Of a stretch of 5,189 nucleotides of DNA, positions 1 through 5,189 are shown one piece after another. The number at the start of each line of letters is the position of its first letter. Position 1 is the stretch's first letter. Where the stretch lies: assembly GCA_010025475.1 (NCBI GenBank), contig RGTE01000079.1, positions 1 to 5,189 of the forward strand. Direction: 5' to 3'. Position numbers and translations under genes: made by a program. Below the pieces are notes generated by a model. That model was given only the letters and a program-made list of their open reading frames with translations, was not told the DNA's origin and ran no database searches. Source of the stretch: Verrucomicrobiota bacterium. GTDB taxonomy: Bacteria > Verrucomicrobiota > Verrucomicrobiia > Methylacidiphilales > Verrucolacustridaceae.

Positions 1-2
1 AA

Positions 3-1130
3 AATTCCGCCCTTCGGGCGAAACTTTCCTCCACCGAGGAAAGCCTGAAGAAAGCCGCCGGGGGAGACGTGGCGGGCGAGATGGCCTCCCTCCGCGGGCA
101 GGTGGATTCCTTGGAGAAAAAACTAGCCGAGGCCAACGCCAAATCCGCCGAACTCGCCCGGGCCAACGACGACTACAAGAAGCAGATCGCCGATCTGACC
201 GGCAAGTTGCAGATGGCTGGCACAGCCGGAAAATCCGATTCCACCTTGGCGAAGGAAAACGCCATGCTGCGCTCCATTCTTGACCGACAACTCAAGGAGC
301 AGGCCCGTCGCGAGGCCGCCCGCCGGTTGGTGCTGGACGAATTCAAGAATCTGGCTGTCTCCACCGAGGCATTGAAAACCCAGATGGAGGTTCTCAGCTC
401 CCCGCTCGTCGCCTTGAGCGACGAGGAGCAAAACATGCTCAAGGTGTCAGCCCCTTCTTTGGTGGCTCCGGAACCGTCCGCTCCTGCCGCCGCCGCGGCG
501 GGTGGAACCGCCACCCTGAGCAGTGCCGCTGAGAAGCCGGCCAGTCCGGAAAGCTACGCGGAAAAGCCCCGGATTCCGGAGGAATTCAAGGACACGGCGG
601 CCAAGGCGACCTCCCTTTACAACGAAAAGAAATTTGAGGAGGCCGCGGCCGCCTACCAGCAGATCCTCGATAAATATCCTCAGTCAATTTACGCGCTTTC
701 CAACCTGGGCGTGGTTCGCTTCCAGCAGCAAAAGTACCCGGAAGCGGAGAAAGCCCTGCGCGAAGCCATCCGCGTGGCTCCCAACGATGCCTTTTCCCAT
801 TCGGTGCTCGGAATCGTCCTGGTCCAACAGGAGAAGTATGACGATGCCATCCAGATTCTCAGCCGGGCCGTGGCCCTGGATCCCAACGATGCCAAGACCA
901 GGAACTACCTGGGGATTTCCTCCTCACGCAAAGGCCTGAGTGAGGCTGCGGAACAGGAGTGCCGCAAAGCGATCGAGTTGGATGACAGTTACGGCGACGC
1001 CCACTTCAACTTGGCGGTGATTTACGCAACGCAGACCCCGCCGGCCAAGGAATTGGCCAAGCGCCACTACAACCGGGCGCTCGAACTGGGCGTGCCAAAA
1101 GACCAGGAGCTCGAAAAGCTTCTCAACTGA
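3..1130 (+). CDS. Coiled-coil and TPR-repeat protein, 5' end missing
   Basis: Seen: the frame is open from base 3 to the TGA at 1128-1130 (375 residues in the window). Residues 1 to about 132 are charged, Ala/Leu/Lys/Glu-rich, heptad-like coiled coil. Residues about 150-190 are an Ala/Pro/Ser-rich linker. Residues about 196-365 form five TPR units of 34 residues with the usual pattern (for example ALSNLGVVRFQQQKYPEAEK, then AL..AI...PND). The last unit carries TPPAKELA and ends in LELG, then a short Lys/Glu/Leu tail. Start: a GTG at 69 and an ATG at 81 are possible, but the codons before them continue the coiled coil (SSTEESLKKAAGG), so the real start is probably off the left edge. Known: TPRs bind proteins and act as scaffolds. 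The specific partner cannot be read here. Any signal peptide or membrane anchor would lie outside the window. A CpoB/YbgF-like layout (coiled coil then TPRs) is a weak alternative. The gene is convergent with the histidine kinase gene. Confidence 0.87.
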   Translation, partial: NSALRAKLSSTEESLKKAAGGDVAGEMASLRGQVDSLEKKLAEANAKSAELARANDDYKKQIADLTGKLQMAGTAGKSDSTLAKENAMLRSILDRQLKEQARREAARRLVLDEFKNLAVSTEALKTQMEVLSSPLVALSDEEQNMLKVSAPSLVAPEPSAPAAAAAGGTATLSSAAEKPASPESYAEKPRIPEEFKDTAAKATSLYNEKKFEEAAAAYQQILDKYPQSIYALSNLGVVRFQQQKYPEAEKALREAIRVAPNDAFSHSVLGIVLVQQEKYDDAIQILSRAVALDPNDAKTRNYLGISSSRKGLSEAAEQECRKAIELDDSYGDAHFNLAVIYATQTPPAKELAKRHYNRALELGVPKDQELEKLLN

Positions 1131-1135
1131 GCGTT

Positions 1136-1157
1136 TCTGCCGGAAGCCTCCGGGAGA
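1136..1157. terminator. Small hairpin between convergent genes, possible weak bidirectional terminator
   Basis: Seen: in the 37-base gap between the two convergent stop codons, TCT-G-CCGGA at 1136-1144 can pair with TCCGG-G-AGA at 1149-1157 around the loop AGCC. The result is eight pairs with one G-G mismatch. Its position is right for a terminator shared by both genes. No proper T-run follows on either strand (only a short CTTTA at 1166-1170 on the + side), so intrinsic termination would be weak. It may instead be a chance inverted repeat or a 3'-end stabilising stem. Confidence 0.3.
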
Positions 1158-1167
1158 CGTCCCTGCT

Positions 1168-2760
1168 TTAGACTGGCACCGGCCTCGGCAAACGGATTTC
1201 GACCCTCGTTCCTTTTCCCGGTCTGGACTGAACCCGCACACTTCCCCCGTGAACCTCCACGGTCCTCCGCACGAGGGCCAACCCCAGGCCAGTCCCTCCG
1301 GGGCGACGGGTGAGAAAAGGCTCAAATAGCCGTTCCGCCACTTCCTTTTTCATCCCCGGGCCCTGATCCTGAACAGAGAGCATCACCCCTCTCGGATCCT
1401 TCTTCACCTCGATCCGAAGATTTCCACCCCCGGGCATCGCCTCCACCGCGTTCAACACGAGATTCAGCAGGGCTTGCTCAAGCAGAGAGCGGTCCCCACG
1501 AATCCTGGCCACGCCGCGCGAAGGCACTTTGAGATCGGGCAGAATCCGCGCGGTCGAAAGCTTGGTTCGTGTCAGCAGCATCACCTCTTCCGCCAACTCC
1601 GCCGCATCCAAATCCTGCATCTCGGGATCAGCGGAGCGAGCCAGATTCAGGATCCGGTCCAGGATGGTGTTCATTTGACCCAACTTGGCCTCGATCCGTT
1701 CCAGGTCCTGCGCCTGCTCTCCGGAGACCGGCAACCCCCGAACCGCGCTGTGCCACAACATCCGGACCACCGCGAGCGGGTTACGCACCTCGTGCGCAAC
1801 TTCCGCTGCCAGCATCCCAAGGGAGGATAGCCGCTCCCGGTTTCGCAACTCCTCCTCCGTCTGATCCAGTCGCGAAGCCAGCTTGGCCCGACCCAAGGCC
1901 GCCGCGGCCACACAAAGAACCCCCACCCCCGCCCGGGGATCTCCCAAAGGAACCGCCGCCAGGGAGGAAACTCCCTCGGCCGAGATTCGCTCCGTGTGAA
2001 GATCGAGACTTCCCTCCTCGATTTTAGGAAGGGTGAAAGGGCGTTGCCTCCGGACCACGTAGCCCAAGGCGGTTTCCGAAACCGGCAGGGGGGTTTGTTC
2101 CCGGTATCGCCGGGTTCCGCCCAGACAAATCTCCAGACGAAGCTCTTCTCTCTGCGGATCGAGAAGAAAAATCGAGGCAATCTGGGCACCGCACATCCGT
2201 TGGGACTCCCGCGCCACGCGCTGGAGAATCGCGGGAACCGTTTCCTCCGCTCCAACCGCTGCACCCACCTCGGCCAACGCCGCCGATCTCTCCCCCTCTT
2301 CCCTGGTTCCGGCCACTCTCCACGCCAAGGCCATCCATTCCCCGGCTTGTCGCGCCAAATCCGCTAATTCTTTTTCCTGGCCTTCCTGGAAATGATTTTT
2401 TCGCCGGGTTCCCACGGCCAACACCCCGATCAGCTTGTCCCCGTCGCTCAGGGGAGCGGCCATTTCACTACCGCCCGGGCCAAGGGCGCTCCGCATGGTT
2501 TTCACATCGGCGCGTGCCGCCAGCCCCCGGCTTGCCACCCAGCCAATCAATCCCTGTCCCAACACCCAGCGTCGTTTCCGGCTTTTTGCGGACAGTCCGG
2601 CGGCCGCCTCCACCTCAAGATCTCTAAGATTTGGGTTCAGCAGGAAAAGCCCTCCCCGCTCCGCGGCAAAACGGCGCTGCACCTCCGCCAGAACCCGACG
2701 TCCCAACCGTTTGGAGTCGAGCAGATCCTCGGGGCTGATCTCCAAGCGGTGTGAGTTCAT
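1168..2760 (-). CDS. Soluble sensor histidine kinase with two GAF domains (GAF-GAF-HisKA-HATPase)
   Basis: A 530-residue two-component sensor kinase that should autophosphorylate a histidine and pass the phosphate to a response regulator not present here. Seen: GAF1 at about 10-150 (GQGLIGWVASRG, then APLSDGDKLIGVLAVG); GAF2 at about 160-288; a charged helical linker at 289-313; HisKA with AHEVRNPL, phospho-acceptor His323; HATPase with the N-box LNLVLNAVEAMP (Asn437), the G1 box DQGPGM (465-470), the F box LFEPFLT and the G2 box GGTGLGLAL (488-496). All catalytic motifs look intact. The HExxN form of the H-box fits a kinase that also has phosphatase activity (family knowledge). There is no signal peptide or membrane segment, so it is cytoplasmic and the GAFs would sense an internal ligand. 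Start: the ATG at 2760 overlaps the glnD stop as ATGA. An in-frame ATG at 2805 would add 15 residues and a 49-base overlap, which is less likely. The catalytic core is NtrB/AtoS-like. Context suggests nitrogen sensing, but this is unproven. GAF2 seems to lack about 20 residues. Confidence 0.93.
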   Translation of the reverse strand: MNSHRLEISPEDLLDSKRLGRRVLAEVQRRFAAERGGLFLLNPNLRDLEVEAAAGLSAKSRKRRWVLGQGLIGWVASRGLAARADVKTMRSALGPGGSEMAAPLSDGDKLIGVLAVGTRRKNHFQEGQEKELADLARQAGEWMALAWRVAGTREEGERSAALAEVGAAVGAEETVPAILQRVARESQRMCGAQIASIFLLDPQREELRLEICLGGTRRYREQTPLPVSETALGYVVRRQRPFTLPKIEEGSLDLHTERISAEGVSSLAAVPLGDPRAGVGVLCVAAAALGRAKLASRLDQTEEELRNRERLSSLGMLAAEVAHEVRNPLAVVRMLWHSAVRGLPVSGEQAQDLERIEAKLGQMNTILDRILNLARSADPEMQDLDAAELAEEVMLLTRTKLSTARILPDLKVPSRGVARIRGDRSLLEQALLNLVLNAVEAMPGGGNLRIEVKKDPRGVMLSVQDQGPGMKKEVAERLFEPFLTRRPGGTGLGLALVRRTVEVHGGSVRVQSRPGKGTRVEIRLPRPVPV

Positions 2761-2777
2761 CGACTCAACACACCCTT
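2757..2777 (-). promoter_or_regulatory. glnD/kinase translational coupling site (ATGA overlap) with weak ribosome binding site
   Basis: Seen: on the minus strand the kinase ATG (2760-2758) and the glnD TGA (2759-2757) share bases as ATGA. AAGGG at 2777-2773, inside the last codons of glnD, is the best Shine-Dalgarno-like run. It lies 12 bases before the ATG, which is rather far. A lone GAG closer in is too near. Known: 4-base ATGA overlaps usually mean that ribosomes finishing the first gene re-initiate on the second. Inferred: kinase output is tied to glnD translation, and the overlap decides the start at 2760 over the one at 2805. Confidence 0.6.
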
Positions 2778-5189
2778 GAGCCGGCCCAGCAACCGCTGTT
2801 GCCAATCCACATCGATCACCGGCTTGCCTTCTCCATCCACCAGGCTGAAGGTGTCCAACGCTGCCCCCTTTTCCGTGGTGATCCTTGCCACCCCGATCTG
2901 GATGCCTTCGTTGGAAATTGCCCCGGTGATCCCATATAGGAGCCCGACCCGGTCGGGAGCCTGCACATGGAGGAGGGTGCGCCCCGGTTCGCTTTCCATG
3001 TCAATCCGCAGGCTGGAGGGAAACTCGGCTTCCCCGATGGCCTTTTGCCACATCGTCGGCCCCTGCCCCGACAATCTCTCCCCGAGGGTGTCCTCGGTGC
3101 TGCGCAGCGACTCGGCCAAGGCTTTCTCAAAGAGCTCCCGATCCACGCGATGACTGACCGGCTCCAGCCGCTCGTTGCAAACCCGGAACGTGTCGATCAC
3201 CACATCGTCCGATCGGGTGAACACGTCCGCGCTGAGAATATTGCAACCCGCCACGGCAAAACTGCCGGCGATCTTGCTGAAAAGCCGTTCCCGGTTCCAT
3301 GTGATCACGATCACCTCGGTGTGCCCCTCCTCCGCGTGATCCCGCCATTCCACCAGGGGAAGGAGGGCGTCCGCCCCCCCGACACGCTCGGCAAAGAATC
3401 GGTGCACAGCCCGGATATGCCGGGCAATCAGGGCCGCCGGACACTGCCGAAGATAGGAAGAGCCCATCCCGGACAGGTGTTGATCCACCGCCTCCTGGGA
3501 AAATTCCCCGGCCAATTCCACCCGCACCTGGGACGCCCGCCCCTTTCTTTCCTCCTCCTCGGCGCGCAGGAACTCCTCTTCCCCCGCGAGCATCCGCTTG
3601 GTGCGCCCGTAGAGATCCCAGACCAACAGCTCCCGCCAGCTGGACCAGTTGTTCCGGCCGGCCACCGCCCGCACATCCGCAGCCGAAATCAACATCAAGA
3701 GGTTCAGTCGCTCCTCATCCTGCACGATCCGGGCAAAGGCACGGATGGTTTCCGGTTCATCCAGGTTTTTTCGGGAGAACGCCCCCAGCGTCATGTGGTG
3801 ATCGACCAAAAATGTCATCAGCGCCAGCTCCCGACCGCGGAAACCGAAACGACGGGCCACTTGGGCGGCGTGCACCGCCCCGATCTCCTCGTGATTCCGG
3901 GTCAGCTCGGCCTTGCCGGTGTCATGCAGCAGGACCGCCAAGGCCAGAATTTCCGGAACCTCCACCCGGGCGTAAAGTTCGCCGTATTTGCGCAAATCCT
4001 GTTCCTTGGAACCCAGCATGGCATCGAGCTGCTCGAGACAGACCAAGGTGTGTTCGTCGGCGGTATATCGGTGGAAGAACTCGTGCTGGACCAGACAGGT
4101 CAGCGGAGCGAATTCCGGCAAAATCCTGCCCAGCACACCGCATTCGTGCATCCAGCGCAAGATGCGGCCGACCTTTCCCTTTTGCCGGAGGATGTGGAGA
4201 AAGGTTTCGCGCACTTCCGGGCTGCGCGACCAATCCTCCGTCATCAGGGCGAAGTGGGCGCGGATCAGGGCCGAGAGCTCCGCCCCCGGGACGGAACCTT
4301 GATCCTGCAGAATCCGAAAGACCCGCATCATGCGCCCGGGATCCTGCCGGAAAACCTCCGGGTTTTCGGCCGCCAACTCCGCACCGCGGAGCACAAATCC
4401 ATCCGTGGCCCGACGGGTTCCCGTCCATCCAGGAAAGAAAGACCAAAGACCCTTCGGACGGCCGGTCTGCTGTTGGCAGATCCGCGTGGCGGTCGGGTTA
4501 CAGACCAGATGGATGACGCGAAGGTGACCGTAGGTCTCCCGCATCAGCGCCTCGCTTTTGCGGAGAATATTCGGCTGGGGGTAGCCCATGGCCTCGGCGA
4601 GCTCTCCCTGCAGCCGCAGGGTCAGGATATCCCCCGGCCCGGCTTGGGCGATGTGGAGCCGTTCGCGCAACGTCATCAAGAACTCAAACGCGGCTTCCGC
4701 TTGGCCGGCCTCGGCGGAACTGAGCCAGCCCTTGCGGACCAAATCAGCCAAGTTGGCTCCTTCGCCCGAAACCCGTCCCACCCAACGCAAATTGTGGAAA
4801 TCCCGCAACCCGCCGACCCCGGTCTTCAGGTTGGGCTCCTGCACGAACACGGTCCCCCCCTCCTTGGCGTGGCGCGCCGCTTGGTTTTCCAACCTCCAAG
4901 AAAGGTAACCCTCAACCCCACGACCAAGATTCTTTTTGGCAAACTCATTCTGGAATTTCTCCCACAGCACCTTCGAACCGGTGATGCGGCGGGCATCGAG
5001 TAGGGCCGTCTTGATGAGAGGTTCCCCTTCCGCCCTTTCCACCGTTTCCGCCACGGTCCGGCAGGCATGGCCAACTTTCAGTCCCAGATCCCAAAGGACG
5101 TAAAGGATCTGCTTCACCACCTCCTCGGCCGTGCGGTCCGTGGCTCCTTCCCGGATAAAGACCAAATCCACATCGCTGGCGGGGCTCAT
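2757..5189 (-). CDS. glnD: [Protein-PII] uridylyltransferase / uridylyl-removing enzyme, 5' end missing
   Basis: GlnD adds UMP to the PII signal protein when glutamine is low and removes it when glutamine is high, which sets glutamine synthetase activity and Ntr-type transcription; it acts in the cytoplasm. Seen (810 residues present): the nucleotidyltransferase metal site SDVDLVF with Asp7 and Asp9; the family signature EPNLKTGVGGLRDFHNL (118-134); an all-alpha region to about 240; the HD domain at about 364-510 with FFHRYTADEHT, LLHDTGK (His422-Asp423), NHEEIGAVH, VDHH (464-465) and ISAADVRAV; ACT1 from about 624 (TEVIVITWNRERLFSKIAGS) and ACT2 from about 738 (LHVQAPDRVGLLYGITGA), the likely glutamine sensors. 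The ATG at 5189 is not the true start. It sits inside the nucleotidyltransferase domain, just after where the family's Gly-Gly-x-Gly-Arg motif belongs. From recall of E. coli GlnD (about 890 residues, catalytic Asp near 107), roughly 100 residues are missing, giving a full length near 900. It is first in a minus-strand operon with the kinase gene; its promoter is off the right edge. Confidence 0.96.
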   Translation of the reverse strand: MSPASDVDLVFIREGATDRTAEEVVKQILYVLWDLGLKVGHACRTVAETVERAEGEPLIKTALLDARRITGSKVLWEKFQNEFAKKNLGRGVEGYLSWRLENQAARHAKEGGTVFVQEPNLKTGVGGLRDFHNLRWVGRVSGEGANLADLVRKGWLSSAEAGQAEAAFEFLMTLRERLHIAQAGPGDILTLRLQGELAEAMGYPQPNILRKSEALMRETYGHLRVIHLVCNPTATRICQQQTGRPKGLWSFFPGWTGTRRATDGFVLRGAELAAENPEVFRQDPGRMMRVFRILQDQGSVPGAELSALIRAHFALMTEDWSRSPEVRETFLHILRQKGKVGRILRWMHECGVLGRILPEFAPLTCLVQHEFFHRYTADEHTLVCLEQLDAMLGSKEQDLRKYGELYARVEVPEILALAVLLHDTGKAELTRNHEEIGAVHAAQVARRFGFRGRELALMTFLVDHHMTLGAFSRKNLDEPETIRAFARIVQDEERLNLLMLISAADVRAVAGRNNWSSWRELLVWDLYGRTKRMLAGEEEFLRAEEEERKGRASQVRVELAGEFSQEAVDQHLSGMGSSYLRQCPAALIARHIRAVHRFFAERVGGADALLPLVEWRDHAEEGHTEVIVITWNRERLFSKIAGSFAVAGCNILSADVFTRSDDVVIDTFRVCNERLEPVSHRVDRELFEKALAESLRSTEDTLGERLSGQGPTMWQKAIGEAEFPSSLRIDMESEPGRTLLHVQAPDRVGLLYGITGAISNEGIQIGVARITTEKGAALDTFSLVDGEGKPVIDVDWQQRLLGRLKGVLSR

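Noticed and set aside
8..20. Perfect hairpin CGCCC-TTC-GGGCG at the left edge, resembling a terminator stem
   Set aside because: It has no T-run after it and falls within the open coiled-coil frame of the TPR gene, so it is probably a coincidence of GC-rich codons.
490..501. 12-base palindrome CCGCCGCGGCGG
   Set aside because: It is within the Ala codon run of the linker (PAAAAAGG). GCC/GCG runs give such palindromes by chance, and no operator-like context surrounds it.
639..652. Palindromic GGCCGCGGCC run
   Set aside because: It encodes a stretch of Ala in the first TPR helix, so the composition explains it.
523..939. Alternative + frame inside the TPR gene
   Set aside because: The product is dominated by Arg, Pro and Ser, while the overlapping frame gives clean TPR repeats.
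1569..2027. Open frames on the + strand opposite the histidine kinase (also 1474-1830, 1996-2367 and 2392-2779)
   Set aside because: Their products are Pro/Arg/Ser-rich with no domain, and they are shadows of the well-supported kinase on the other strand.
2758..2805. Longer kinase start at 2805 (15 extra residues)
   Set aside because: The extra residues (MATAVAGPAQGCVES) look like out-of-frame glnD sequence, and the ATGA overlap at 2757-2760 is the more usual arrangement.
2967..5003. A 678-codon open frame on the + strand, antisense to glnD
   Set aside because: It lies wholly opposite a clear glnD and its product is rich in Pro, Gly, Arg and His with no recognisable domain. It is what GC-rich codon bias on the other strand produces.

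Overview
The window is almost entirely coding, GC-rich (roughly 60% or more by eye), and holds three genes. A gene on the + strand runs in from the left edge. It faces a two-gene minus-strand operon that runs in from the right edge. I saw no rRNA, tRNA, mobile element, CRISPR array, attachment site or origin. The only sequence outside genes is the 37 bases at 1131-1167 between the two convergent stop codons.

Left part, + strand (3-1130): the 3' portion of a gene for a coiled-coil plus tetratricopeptide-repeat (TPR) protein. Its frame is open to the window edge and still looks like coiled coil, so its true start lies outside. Right part, minus strand: first glnD (2757-5189, lacking its 5' end), the PII uridylyltransferase/uridylyl-removing enzyme of nitrogen control. 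It is followed by a soluble double-GAF sensor histidine kinase (1168-2760). The glnD stop and the kinase start share the four bases ATGA, so the two are very likely co-transcribed and translationally coupled.

How they may work together: GlnD senses glutamine through its C-terminal ACT domains and switches PII between uridylylated and free forms. A cytoplasmic histidine kinase of the NtrB/AtoS type made from the same transcript is a plausible second nitrogen or metabolic sensor, but that link is inferred from gene order only. No response regulator or PII gene lies in the window. The TPR gene is convergent and probably unrelated.

Organism: the gene content is that of a free-living Gram-negative-type bacterium. 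The C-terminal style of the TPR protein (an insertion of the type TPPAKELA in its last repeat) and the GlnD variant motifs remind me of Verrucomicrobiota or the wider PVC group. That is recall, not a search result, and is only a tentative assignment. I did not find a clearly new system. The points most worth checking are the glnD-kinase coupling and an unusually compact second GAF domain in the kinase.
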